Source of the DNA: Gluconacetobacter sacchari | GTDB taxonomy: Bacteria; Pseudomonadota; Alphaproteobacteria; Acetobacterales; Acetobacteraceae | Assembly: GCF_014174255.1 (NCBI RefSeq) | Contig: NZ_JABEQJ010000018.1 | Coordinates: 35,153-99,152 of the forward strand | Direction: 5' to 3' | Length of the DNA: 64,000 nt | Shown here: positions 15,429 through 24,306 of the stretch, in pieces | How positions within the stretch are numbered: the stretch's first letter is position 1 | Layout of the letters: each line of letters starts with the position of its first letter | Translations under genes and position numbers: made by a program | The notes under the pieces: model-generated | The model's input: the letters and a program-made list of their open reading frames with translations, nothing else | Database searches by the model: none | What the model was told of the DNA's origin: nothing

Positions 15429-16949
15429 ATGACCAGCATGACGACGAAAACCCGACGGACCGGCCTGGTCCTGACCTCGGCGCTGCTCATGGCGGGCTGC
15501 ACGGTGGGCCCGCGCTACCAGCCCGACCGGATGAAGCTGCCCGCGCACTTCACCGAGGACGAACACCCCGCCACCGATGCCGAGATCGCGCGCACCACGG
15601 TCGAACTGAAGGATTGGTGGCACCGGTTCGGCGATGCCGAACTGGACCGGCTGGTCGACCGCGCGATCAGCGGCAATTACGACCTGCAAATCGCCGGCCA
15701 GCGCATCCTGGCGGAGCGCGCGCTGCGCGACAGCCAGGCATCGGCCTGGTATCCGCAGATCGACGCCCACACCACCGACGGCGATTCGCGCTTTTCCATC
15801 AACATCGACAACTGGCCGCTGCGCCCCGGCAATCCGGCCAACCGCCCCGGCGCGTCCTATCTTTCCTATGGCGTCAGCGCGAGCTGGCAGATAGACGTGT
15901 TCGGCCGCATCCGCCGCAGCGTCGAAGCGCAGGAACGCGCGGTGGAAGAGACGATCGAGGATCGGCGCGCGGTGCTGATGACCATGCTCTCGGCCCTGGT
16001 CAGCGACTATATGGTGCTGCGCGACACGCAGTTGCGGCTGGAGATCTCGAACCGCAACATCCGCGTGGCGCAGGAAGCCTACGACCTGACTCAGCGCCTG
16101 TATCTGGAAGGCGTGGGCAACACGTTGCAGATCGCGCAGGCGAAGGCGGAGCTGGACAGCCAGCTTGCGGCGCGCGAGCCGCTGCGCACCCACATCGCGC
16201 AGATCACGCATGCCATCGACGTGCTGATGGGCCAGATGCCCGGCACGACGGAAGCCGAGCTGAAGATCGCCCGCCCGCTGCCGAAGGTGCCGGACTTCCC
16301 GGCGACGCTCCCCTCGATCGTGCTGGCCAACCGTCCGGATATCCGCCGGGCGGAACGCGCCTATGCCGAGGCCACGGCCCGGATCGGGGTCGCGGTGGCG
16401 CAGATGTATCCGAATTTCAGCATCCCGCTGAGCTTCAACCCCAACGCCTCGGCGATGTACCAGCTTTTCCAGGCCGGAGCGCTGAGCTGGCAGTTCTTCA
16501 TGCTGGCCTCGCTCCCGCTGGCGCATGGCGGCAAGCTGACGGCGCAGGTGCGCGGCATGCAGGCGGCGGCGGAAGCCAGCCGGCTGGGCTACCGCCAGAC
16601 GGTGCTGACGGCCTTCCGCGAGGTCGAGGACGCGATGGCGGCCTGGCATGACGACGTGGAACATACCGAATTGCTGCACCAGGCCGCGACCGACAGCCGG
16701 CTGGCCAGCGACCGCGCCCGCAAGCTCTACAGCGCCGGCCTGGTGGGCTTCCTGGATGTGCTGACAACCGAGCGCACCGCCCTGGCCGCCGAAAACGCCG
16801 AGGCCGAGGCCCGGCTGGAACGGTTGCAGGACGCGGTCAATCTCTACACCGCCATGGGCGCGGGCTGGCAGGGCGTGGCCGTCACCGCCACCAGCCTGCC
16901 CGTCTCGCTGGAAAAACAGAACCTCCTGGCGCGCGCCTTCAAGGAATAG
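15429..16949 (+). CDS. NodT-family outer-membrane efflux lipoprotein
   Basis: The 506-residue outer-membrane factor has a signal peptide with lipobox (ALLMAGC, Cys near residue 23) followed by TVGPRYQ, the usual start of mature NodT/OprM proteins. Two repeats of the OEP fold are visible. The first includes WWHRFGDAELDRLVDRAISGNYDLQIAGQRI, ARALLRD-like helices and SYLSYGVSASWQIDVFGRIRRSVEA. The second includes LANRPDIRRAERAYAEATARIGVAVAQMYPNFSI and VEDAMAAWHDDVEHTELL. It forms the trimeric exit duct of the FUSC pump. It starts 16 bases after the adaptor gene and closes the operon. Confidence 0.92.
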   Translation: MTSMTTKTRRTGLVLTSALLMAGCTVGPRYQPDRMKLPAHFTEDEHPATDAEIARTTVELKDWWHRFGDAELDRLVDRAISGNYDLQIAGQRILAERALRDSQASAWYPQIDAHTTDGDSRFSINIDNWPLRPGNPANRPGASYLSYGVSASWQIDVFGRIRRSVEAQERAVEETIEDRRAVLMTMLSALVSDYMVLRDTQLRLEISNRNIRVAQEAYDLTQRLYLEGVGNTLQIAQAKAELDSQLAAREPLRTHIAQITHAIDVLMGQMPGTTEAELKIARPLPKVPDFPATLPSIVLANRPDIRRAERAYAEATARIGVAVAQMYPNFSIPLSFNPNASAMYQLFQAGALSWQFFMLASLPLAHGGKLTAQVRGMQAAAEASRLGYRQTVLTAFREVEDAMAAWHDDVEHTELLHQAATDSRLASDRARKLYSAGLVGFLDVLTTERTALAAENAEAEARLERLQDAVNLYTAMGAGWQGVAVTATSLPVSLEKQNLLARAFKE

Positions 16950-17213
16950 GCGCCGGCGCGGCGGCACGCGCCCCCGGCCGATCGATCCCCTTCGCGACAC
17001 GACCCTCCAGGGCACCCGCAACCGCGCCGGCGCGATGCCGCGCGCCGGCCGGCGATCATTCGTCGCCCGTCGCGCGCATTATAAATTTATTTACGATCGC
17101 CGTATAAAATTCCGTCGAATGGTATTTCGGAAAAAAAGAATTTCAGGACAAGACGAAGAAAAGCGACAGTCCAGTCGAAATTTTCCGCTGCGAGCCTTCT
17201 TTGGACGGACCAG
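16950..17213. promoter_or_regulatory. AT-rich leader of the glycosyltransferase operon
   Basis: The 264 bases after the efflux operon turn AT-rich from about 17080 (runs such as TATAAATTTATTT and TATAAAATTCC at 17101). These are plausible -10 elements for the rightward glycosyltransferase operon that starts at 17214. I could not assign a convincing -35 box. No gene is visible. Confidence 0.4.
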
Positions 17214-19052
17214 ATGACAGACGACAGCACGCTGTATGACTCGATCAGGGAGTCAGGGCTCTTCGACGACGCCGCCTATATCGCCGCCAATCCAGACGTC
17301 GCCAGGAGCGGGATCGATCCGCTGCTGCACTACATCCGGCACGGCCAGCACGAGACCCGCCGCCTGCCCTTTCCGCAATTCGACGCCGATCGATATATCG
17401 CCGATTTCCGTCTGGAAACCGTGGAGGGCAACCCGTTTTTCGACCTGGTCGGTCGCAACAGGTACCGGCCCGACCACCCGACCGCCACCCTCTCGCCGTT
17501 CGAGATCTATCTCTACAATCTGCTTCTGCATCTCGATCTGTTTGACGAGAAATTTTATATCCGGACCAACCAGGATCTCAGGAATTCCGACCTTCCCCCC
17601 CTGGTCCATTACGTCAAGTACGGCATCCACGAGCTGACGCGAAACCCCAACCGGACATATAACAACCAGATCTATCTCCGCCAGTTCGGTCACGAGATCC
17701 GGCCCACGGAACCGTCCATCCTCCATTATATCCGCAACAATCTCGGCCGCGACTACTCCGATCGGGGCCTGCTTGAGAAATTCGATCGCGCGGCGCTTGC
17801 CCTCGCGACGCGGCGCCTGGAACAATTTCCTTTCTATTCCGACAAGGATTATGAATTCCTCAATCGCGACATCGAGAATTCAACCCTTCTGCCCCACCAG
17901 CACGCGCTGCTCTACGGCCTGCCCGAGGGCCGCACGATCTTTTCGAAGATGCGAATCGCCGAGATTCTGGGCGCGAAGATGGACGCCACCCCGACCTACC
18001 AGCCCGCGGGCCGCCCGGCCAGGAACCTGCCCACCCCGGGCAGCCTGGGCGTTTTCTACCATACCGGCGGCAATTGCTTCATCAGGGACATCGCCGAGGA
18101 TCTCGTCTCCTATCTGCGATCCGCCGGCCTCAACGCCACGCTGGAAACCGAGAAGACCCCCCTGCACGCAAAGCCCGAACTCTGCCTGTTCTGCGCGCCG
18201 CACGAGTTTTTCTTCCTCGACGGGGCGAAGCAATGGGAACGGGACGATATTCTCGGCTCGTCGCTGATGCTCAATACCGAGCAGCCGCAAACGCCATGGT
18301 TCAGCCGGGGCCTGATCTATCTCCTGATGTCCGCGGGCGTGATCGACTTCCTCTACCAGAACGTCGAATTTTTCGAGTCCGTCGGCATTCCCAGCTTCCA
18401 TTTCGACCCGATCCCGGACAGCGCGCCGACGAGCATTCTGGAAAAGGACCGCGTCGATCCGTTGTTTCGCGTCCTTCCCGACGATGCGAAGCACGATCCG
18501 CCGAACGGGGAACAGCGGCCTGTCGCCGCGCGCGGCATCGATGTCAGCTTTTTCGGCAATGCCTCCGCCCGCCGCGAGAAATTCTTCACCCGCAACGCCG
18601 CCATCCTCGCGGAGCGGACCTGCTTTCTCTACTACCGCAAGCAGCACGACCCGATCCGGATGGAAGGCGCCAGCGAGATCCTGGCGCGCATGCCGTTCTA
18701 TGTGGCCGAGAACAGCAAGATCTGCCTCAACATCCACCGCAATGACGATCCGTATTTCGAATGGCACCGCATCATCAAGCAGGGCGCCGCCCGAGGCGCG
18801 GTGGTGGTCACGGAAGACTGCCTGCCGACGCCGCTTTATCGCAACGGCGTCCATTTCCTGACCGAGACCCCCCGTCATATGCCGCATCTGATCAACTGGC
18901 TGCTCGACACGCCCGACGGACGCGCGCGCGCGCAGCAGATCCAGGACGCCTGCCTTGGCCTCTTCCGCGACAGGAAGCTCCAGAAATCCAAGATCAACGA
19001 TATTGCCGGGTTTATCGGCACCTTGTGGCAAAGGACCGCCGTCGATGCATGA
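17214..19052 (+). CDS. glycosyltransferase with N-terminal F-Y-PDV repeats
   Basis: The protein has 612 residues. Residues about 10-185 contain four copies of a degenerate repeat, seen clearly as LFDDAAYIAANPDVARSG then PLLHYIRHG, and LFDEKFYIRTNQDL then PPLVHYVKYG; the consensus is F-D-x3-Y-[IL]-x3-x-PD[VI]...-HY-[ILV]-x2-G. Similar repeats occur N-terminal to glycosyltransferases in the Rhodospirillales. Residues about 270-612 look like a CgeB/GT4-type transferase: VSFFGNASARREKFF, then ENSKICLNIHRNDD, and GAARGAVVVTEDCLPT...GVHFL, which resembles the nucleotide-sugar end of GT-B enzymes. The start is ATG 17214. The stop overlaps the next gene by eight bases. It is probably cytosolic and acts in surface polysaccharide or glycoprotein assembly; the sugar is unknown. 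Confidence 0.72.
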   Translation: MTDDSTLYDSIRESGLFDDAAYIAANPDVARSGIDPLLHYIRHGQHETRRLPFPQFDADRYIADFRLETVEGNPFFDLVGRNRYRPDHPTATLSPFEIYLYNLLLHLDLFDEKFYIRTNQDLRNSDLPPLVHYVKYGIHELTRNPNRTYNNQIYLRQFGHEIRPTEPSILHYIRNNLGRDYSDRGLLEKFDRAALALATRRLEQFPFYSDKDYEFLNRDIENSTLLPHQHALLYGLPEGRTIFSKMRIAEILGAKMDATPTYQPAGRPARNLPTPGSLGVFYHTGGNCFIRDIAEDLVSYLRSAGLNATLETEKTPLHAKPELCLFCAPHEFFFLDGAKQWERDDILGSSLMLNTEQPQTPWFSRGLIYLLMSAGVIDFLYQNVEFFESVGIPSFHFDPIPDSAPTSILEKDRVDPLFRVLPDDAKHDPPNGEQRPVAARGIDVSFFGNASARREKFFTRNAAILAERTCFLYYRKQHDPIRMEGASEILARMPFYVAENSKICLNIHRNDDPYFEWHRIIKQGAARGAVVVTEDCLPTPLYRNGVHFLTETPRHMPHLINWLLDTPDGRARAQQIQDACLGLFRDRKLQKSKINDIAGFIGTLWQRTAVDA

Positions 19053-19833
19053 CAAGCCCTGGAAACCGCGGCCCGAGATCCTGTTCGAGCACGTCGCGCG
19101 CCGCCGGGGCACCAACCGTCACCATGTCTCGGTCATCGTCACCAACTATCATTACGAACAGTATGTGGTGGCCTGCCTGGATTCGATCGCCGCGCAGACC
19201 CATGGCCCGCTCAGCCTGGTGGTGATCGACGACAATTCGAGCCGCGACGCGTCCGTGACGACCATCATGGACTGGATGGCCGCCCACAAGCAGCGCTTCG
19301 TGTCGGCGCGATTGCTGCGCAACGTCATCAACCAGGGCCCCTCGGCATCGCGGAACACCGCGATCGAATTCAGCCCGTCCGACACGGTCTTCATCATGGA
19401 CGCCGACAACATGATCATGCCGTCGGCCATCGCCAAGCTTCATGCCTGCATGACCCGTTCCGGCGCCCAGGTCGTCTATTCCCAGCTTCTCGAATTCGGC
19501 ACCCGCAACCAGATCGGCATGGCCGACCTCTGGGATGTCGAACGGATGTACAAGAACAACTATGTCGACATCATGGCCATGGTCGACAAATCCGCCTGGT
19601 CCCGGGTCGGCGGCTTCTCGCATATCGAAGAAGGCTGGGAAGATTATGATTTCTGGCTCAAATTCATCGACCACGGCATCGACGTCGTCTTCCTGCCGGA
19701 AATCCTTTGCCAATATCGGGTCCACGAGGTCTCGCGAACCGCCACCGAGGCATTCAAATCCCACTACGACCTCGAGATCATCATGCGCTACCGCCACCCC
19801 AAGGCCCCGCTCCCGCTGCCGACGCGGGCATGA
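19045..19833 (+). CDS. family 2 glycosyltransferase
   Basis: The 262-residue GT-A protein begins with HHVSVIVTNYHYEQYVVACLDSIAAQ and LVVIDDNSSRDAS. It has the DxD-type metal site in VFIMDADNMIMPSAI and the acceptor-side motif GWEDYDFWLKFIDHG (the ED of family GT2), then FLPEILCQYRVHE. The reaction is transfer of one sugar from a nucleotide donor with inversion. The start ATG 19045 lies inside the previous gene (8-base overlap) and the end overlaps the next start (ATGA), so the first three genes of this operon are translationally coupled. There are no membrane segments, so it is cytosolic or peripheral. Confidence 0.88.
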   Translation: MHDKPWKPRPEILFEHVARRRGTNRHHVSVIVTNYHYEQYVVACLDSIAAQTHGPLSLVVIDDNSSRDASVTTIMDWMAAHKQRFVSARLLRNVINQGPSASRNTAIEFSPSDTVFIMDADNMIMPSAIAKLHACMTRSGAQVVYSQLLEFGTRNQIGMADLWDVERMYKNNYVDIMAMVDKSAWSRVGGFSHIEEGWEDYDFWLKFIDHGIDVVFLPEILCQYRVHEVSRTATEAFKSHYDLEIIMRYRHPKAPLPLPTRA

Positions 19834-21281
19834 GCGCCATCATGAGCACGCCGATCGGCTACAGTCATTGCAATCTTGATCTGAGCAACCAGAAACTCGC
19901 CCTTCTCGGGCTTGTGCAAACGGCCCTCGACCGAGGCGTCCACGCGATCCGGCTGCCCGCCCTGGCTCCCTTTGTCTCTGGCGCGCCCGGCAACGCCGGC
20001 TCGCCGCTGGCCGAGACATGCCCCTTTGCCGATTATTACGACCTTGATGCCCTGAAACGCTTCATGCGCATATTCGGTCTCGAGCTGATCGAAGACCCGG
20101 AAACGAATACCGAGGAACCATATGGCAGCTTCATGACGGGCGCCAGCGCCGTCGGCCTGTCCGGCGCACGCGGACTTGGCGCGCTCTATGGACATGTCTG
20201 CCAGTTCTTCTCCCACCTGATCCCGTCGATCCGCGTCGCAGAGACCCTCGCCACTTTCCGGAAGGAGGTGTACGATTCTCTCGCCATCAAGACTGCCCTG
20301 CATCTGTGCATCGACACGGACCTGTCGGAGGAAGCCGGCATCGTGGCGTGCGAGACAATCCTGCGCAAGGTCCAGTCCTGGCCCACCCTGGCCGAAACAC
20401 CGATCTACGTCGCCTGTGAGGAGCAGACCCTGCCGGTCAGCAAGGAGAAGATCCGCCAGATGGCCAGAAACGGATATGGCCTGGATCTGGTCTGGAAGAG
20501 CGACCTCCTGACCGGGCAGGCACTGGCCGCGTGGAACAGTCTCGACCTTTCCCTGCTTGATTTCGAGACCGCGCTGGCTGCCAGCCTGTTCATCGGCAAC
20601 AGCCACTCGACCTTCTCCAATCTGGTCTCGTTCGAGAAATTCTGTCGCGATCGAACAAATATCCAAAACCATGCCATCCATAACGGCCAGGAGGCGACCT
20701 TGACGCAGCGCCGTGACAACGGCGTGGAATGCGATCCGATCCTCGTCGCCACCTCCCTGCTGCAACGCCTGCCCCTGGTCCCGCTCGGCACGCACGATTG
20801 TCGCTGGCCCGCAGCGATCCACGCCCATGTCGCCGGATTCGGCGACATGGAAAGCACGACAGCACCGGTACCCGGTCTGGCGGGCGGTGACCTCGTCGTC
20901 GGCAGTCCGCGCGACGACGGGCGGTGGATCTGCGGCATCGCAATTGCCATCGAGGAAATCGCCGGCATCGCAATCGAATATCGCGTTCTGGACGATACCG
21001 GACAGTGGAGCGACTGGGTCGCGAACGGTGCCTTTGCCGGGTACCATTCAGATCACCGGGCCTTGCGGGGGGTCGCGATCCGGCTGGCGGGCCCCGCCGC
21101 GCTTCACTACGACTGTCTATATGGTGCCACATTCGCGGAATCGGACACATGCATCATGCGCGCTAACGGCGAGGCCTGCCAGTCCCCGGATCAGAGGGCC
21201 GTGACCTGCCTGCATGTCCTGTTTCGTCCAGCCTTCGGCGCATGCCCGCGCGCCTCCCGTTCCATGCCGACGATCCTCTGA
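19830..21281 (+). CDS. fucosyltransferase-like protein with C-terminal ChW-like domain
   Basis: The 483-residue protein starts with a block like LDLSNQKLALLGLVQTALDRGVHAIRLP, a pattern seen in O-fucosyltransferase-like proteins. SLFIGNSHSTFSNLVSFEKFC (about residue 250) matches the fGtxxSTFS acceptor/donor loop of GT65/GT23-like enzymes. The last 150 residues (HAHVAGFGDME...VVGSPRDD...IEYRVLDDTGQWSDWVANGAFAGY...LRGVAIRLAG) form a beta-rich module with the W-S-x-W-V-x-x-G-x-x-x-G core of ChW-type domains. It is a clear paralogue of the leftward gene at 25719-27131, sharing domain order and these motifs. The start ATG 19830 is coupled to the GT2 gene. Function as a transferase is inferred from fold-level motifs only. 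Confidence 0.6.
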   Translation: MSAIMSTPIGYSHCNLDLSNQKLALLGLVQTALDRGVHAIRLPALAPFVSGAPGNAGSPLAETCPFADYYDLDALKRFMRIFGLELIEDPETNTEEPYGSFMTGASAVGLSGARGLGALYGHVCQFFSHLIPSIRVAETLATFRKEVYDSLAIKTALHLCIDTDLSEEAGIVACETILRKVQSWPTLAETPIYVACEEQTLPVSKEKIRQMARNGYGLDLVWKSDLLTGQALAAWNSLDLSLLDFETALAASLFIGNSHSTFSNLVSFEKFCRDRTNIQNHAIHNGQEATLTQRRDNGVECDPILVATSLLQRLPLVPLGTHDCRWPAAIHAHVAGFGDMESTTAPVPGLAGGDLVVGSPRDDGRWICGIAIAIEEIAGIAIEYRVLDDTGQWSDWVANGAFAGYHSDHRALRGVAIRLAGPAALHYDCLYGATFAESDTCIMRANGEACQSPDQRAVTCLHVLFRPAFGACPRASRSMPTIL

Positions 21282-21294
21282 CAGCCGCGCTGCC

Positions 21295-24219
21295 ATGCCA
21301 GACAACGCCTTACCCTACCGATACTCCTGGGACCATTTTGATCTCGCCTGGATAAGGGATACCTATCCGGAAACCCGGGAGATCATTGGCGGCGACACGG
21401 CCGATATCGGCGATCTGCCGCGGCTTGCCGGACTCTGCGGCTACTCGCCCAATCCATATTTCGACGAACGCTATTATGTCGCGCGTTATCCTGACGTGCG
21501 CCAGGCCATCGACCAGGGGCGCTACCTGTCCGGATTCGATCACTACCGGAAGGCCGGCCATCGCGATCGAAACCCCCACTGGCTGTTCAGTGAACAATAT
21601 TATGTCACCACCAATCCCGACATCGGCCGCCTGCTGCTCAACGACTCCAGCCTGCGCAACGGATACGACCACTACCTCCGCTTCGGCGATGCCGAGTTCC
21701 GCACCGGCTCATGGTTCTTCGATCCGCTCGAATATATAAAATCGACCACGAACGAGATCATCCGGACCCCGTTTTCCCATTATCTTTTGCATCCTTCTGG
21801 ATATTCCAACAGCGCGTGGTTCGATACCGACTGGTACATGGCCACCTACCCGCAGGTTCTCGACGCCATCCGGCGCGGCGAATGGCGTTCGATCCTCCAT
21901 CACTACCTGCACAACAAGAGTGACGGGCACTTCGACCCCTGCCCGTATTTTTCCGAACGTTTCTATGTGCAGTCCAATCCGGACATTCGCGACGCCATCC
22001 TTTCCGGCCAATTCAACAGCGGATACGAGCATTTCCTCCTCTACGGATTGAGGGAACGCCGTCAGCCGCACCCTGACGTCGATCTGGCCCGCTACGCCTG
22101 CGTCCCTGCCGTTCAGGAAGATCTGCGGAGCGGTCGCCGTCCGAATCCCTTCATCGCCTATTGCCGGGACAAGGGTGCCCCCCCCGATATCGACGCCATT
22201 CTCGAACAGACGGAAGACGCCACGAAATACGCGTTCGAGAAGAAATGTACCGTCCTGTCGTTCAATGCCGCTCGCCGGCCGCTCGATTTCTCGCACGGAC
22301 GGCCGGATGTCAGCGTCATCATCGCCCTGCACAATCATTTCGACATGACCATCAATGCCCTGACGGCACTGCGCGCATCGCATGACGGAGGCATCCAGTT
22401 GATCCTGGTCGATGGCGGCTCCCAGGACGAGACGCGCGATCTGGAACGCTATGTCAGAGGGGCCACGATTCTGCGCCTCCCCGGCAATGTCGGCTTCGTT
22501 CGGGCGTGCAACGCCGCAATCGAGCATGTTGCCGCCCCCTTCGTCCTGTTCCTGAACAACGATACCGAAATCCAGCCCGGATCGATCGCGGCCGCCTTGC
22601 AGCATTTCCGCCGCCATTCTTCTACCGGAGTCATCGGAGCGAAGCTGATTCGCACCAATGGATTGCTCCAGGAAGCCGGTACGATCATCTTTCGCGACGG
22701 TAGCGTCGCCGGCTATCTGCGAGGCAGACGCCCCGACAGTCCGGAGGCGAATTTCGTCCGTCGGGTCGATACATGCTCCGGCGCCTGCCTGTTCACCCGT
22801 ACCGACCTCCTGCGTCGCCTCGGCGGCTTCGACGAAGCTTATATTCCGGCCTATTATGAGGAAACGGATTATTGCGTCCGGGTCTGGAAATCCGGATCCG
22901 AGGTCGTCTACGATCCGTCGATAAACGCCATCCATTACGAATACGGCTCCTCGGACCACACCTCCGGGGCAGGCTACATCAACCGCAACCGGCTGATCTT
23001 CAACGGCCGTCATACCGACTTCCTGGCGCGCAAGCTCGTCCGGTCCGAACGCACCATCGCCACCGCCCGCTCCCCATTCCGGCCCGGTGCCCGGCGCATC
23101 CTGTTTGTCGAGGATCAGATTCCCCTCCGACAGTACGGCTCCGGCTTCACACGCGCGAACGATATCGTCACGACGATGGCAATGGCGGGGCATGAAGTCA
23201 CCCTCTTCCCGATTTTCAAGCCGCTGGTTCATCCAAGCCATCTTCATGCCGCCTTTCCCGACACGGTGGAGATCATATGGGACCGCGACCTGCCTGACCT
23301 GGAGCGTTTCCTCGCGCAGCGCGCCGGGCTTTATGATGTGATCTGGGTGTCCCGCACCCAGAATGTCCGCCGGCTGATCCCGGTGATCGAGCAAACGGCC
23401 CACCTGATGCCCCAAACCATGCTCGTCGCGGATACCGAGGCCGTCAGCGCGGTCCGCGACGAGCAGAAGGACCGGCTGCACGGCATGACCGACGAACAGA
23501 TGCCCAGCCTGACGGAGCGTCTGCGCGCTGAGTTCGAATGTCTGTTCATCGCCAGCCGAATCGTCGCCGTCAATGCCCGCGACGCCCGCCTGCTGAGCGA
23601 CCACGGCTTCGCCGACGTTCGCGTGTTGGGCCACATGCAGACCCCCCGCCCAGGCGGCAGACCGTGGACCGAACGATCCGGCCTGCTCTTCGTCGGCGCG
23701 ATCCATCATCGCGATTCACCGAATTTCGACGCCCTGGAGTGGCTGGTGACACAATTGTGGCCGATGCTGGAACCCTTGCTACCCGACGATGCAAAACTGT
23801 TGGTGGCCGGCCATATCGGACCGGCAGCTTCGCTGGCCGGCCTGCCGCAATCGCCGCGCATCGTCTATCTCGGCGAACAGGCCGACCTAACGCAATTTTA
23901 CGACAGCGCCCGGCTGTTCATCGCACCCACCCGCTACGCGGCCGGCATCCCCTACAAACTCCACGAGGCTGCCGCACATGGCCTGCCAGCCGTCGCGTCC
24001 GACATTCTCTGCCGGCAACTGGACTGGGCCGATGGTGACGAGATTCTTTGGGCACGCGCGAACGACTCGACGGACTTCCTCCGCGTTATCACCAACGCGT
24101 ACGACAATCCGACATTATGGGCCCGGCTGCGCTATAATATGCAGGCTCACATCGCCATGGAGAACGATTATCGCCTCTATACCCGGCTGATCGAGGGGAT
24201 TCTGACCTCGACCGGATGA
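21295..24219 (+). CDS. large glycosyltransferase: repeats, GT2 and GT4-like domains
   Basis: The protein has 974 residues in three modules. Residues about 50-310 hold five or six copies of the same repeat as the 17214 protein (YFDERYYVARYPDVRQAIDQG...GFDHYRKAGH; LFSEQYYVTTNPDIGRLL...GYDHYLRFG; YFSERFYVQSNPDIRDAILSG...GYEHFLLYG). Residues about 338-600 are a GT2 domain: VSVIIALHNHFDMTINAL, LILVDGGSQDET, FVLFLNNDTEIQPG (metal site), GFDEAYIPAYYEETDYCVRVWKSG. Residues about 600-974 are GT-B like: LLFVGAIHHRDSPNFDALEW and ARLFIAPTRYAAGIPYKLHEAAAHGLPAVAS, the donor-binding glycine and Glu region. One polypeptide could add two sugars in sequence. The start ATG 21295 lies 13 bases after the previous gene. 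It is the last gene of the rightward half. Confidence 0.85.
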   Translation: MPDNALPYRYSWDHFDLAWIRDTYPETREIIGGDTADIGDLPRLAGLCGYSPNPYFDERYYVARYPDVRQAIDQGRYLSGFDHYRKAGHRDRNPHWLFSEQYYVTTNPDIGRLLLNDSSLRNGYDHYLRFGDAEFRTGSWFFDPLEYIKSTTNEIIRTPFSHYLLHPSGYSNSAWFDTDWYMATYPQVLDAIRRGEWRSILHHYLHNKSDGHFDPCPYFSERFYVQSNPDIRDAILSGQFNSGYEHFLLYGLRERRQPHPDVDLARYACVPAVQEDLRSGRRPNPFIAYCRDKGAPPDIDAILEQTEDATKYAFEKKCTVLSFNAARRPLDFSHGRPDVSVIIALHNHFDMTINALTALRASHDGGIQLILVDGGSQDETRDLERYVRGATILRLPGNVGFVRACNAAIEHVAAPFVLFLNNDTEIQPGSIAAALQHFRRHSSTGVIGAKLIRTNGLLQEAGTIIFRDGSVAGYLRGRRPDSPEANFVRRVDTCSGACLFTRTDLLRRLGGFDEAYIPAYYEETDYCVRVWKSGSEVVYDPSINAIHYEYGSSDHTSGAGYINRNRLIFNGRHTDFLARKLVRSERTIATARSPFRPGARRILFVEDQIPLRQYGSGFTRANDIVTTMAMAGHEVTLFPIFKPLVHPSHLHAAFPDTVEIIWDRDLPDLERFLAQRAGLYDVIWVSRTQNVRRLIPVIEQTAHLMPQTMLVADTEAVSAVRDEQKDRLHGMTDEQMPSLTERLRAEFECLFIASRIVAVNARDARLLSDHGFADVRVLGHMQTPRPGGRPWTERSGLLFVGAIHHRDSPNFDALEWLVTQLWPMLEPLLPDDAKLLVAGHIGPAASLAGLPQSPRIVYLGEQADLTQFYDSARLFIAPTRYAAGIPYKLHEAAAHGLPAVASDILCRQLDWADGDEILWARANDSTDFLRVITNAYDNPTLWARLRYNMQAHIAMENDYRLYTRLIEGILTSTG

Positions 24220-24306
24220 ATAGGGCCACGCTCAGGTCAGAAAAATTTATCTGCCGGCCTTTTTGTCAACTTGATATAATTTCGCGCTATATTCCCTCGC
24301 AACCCG

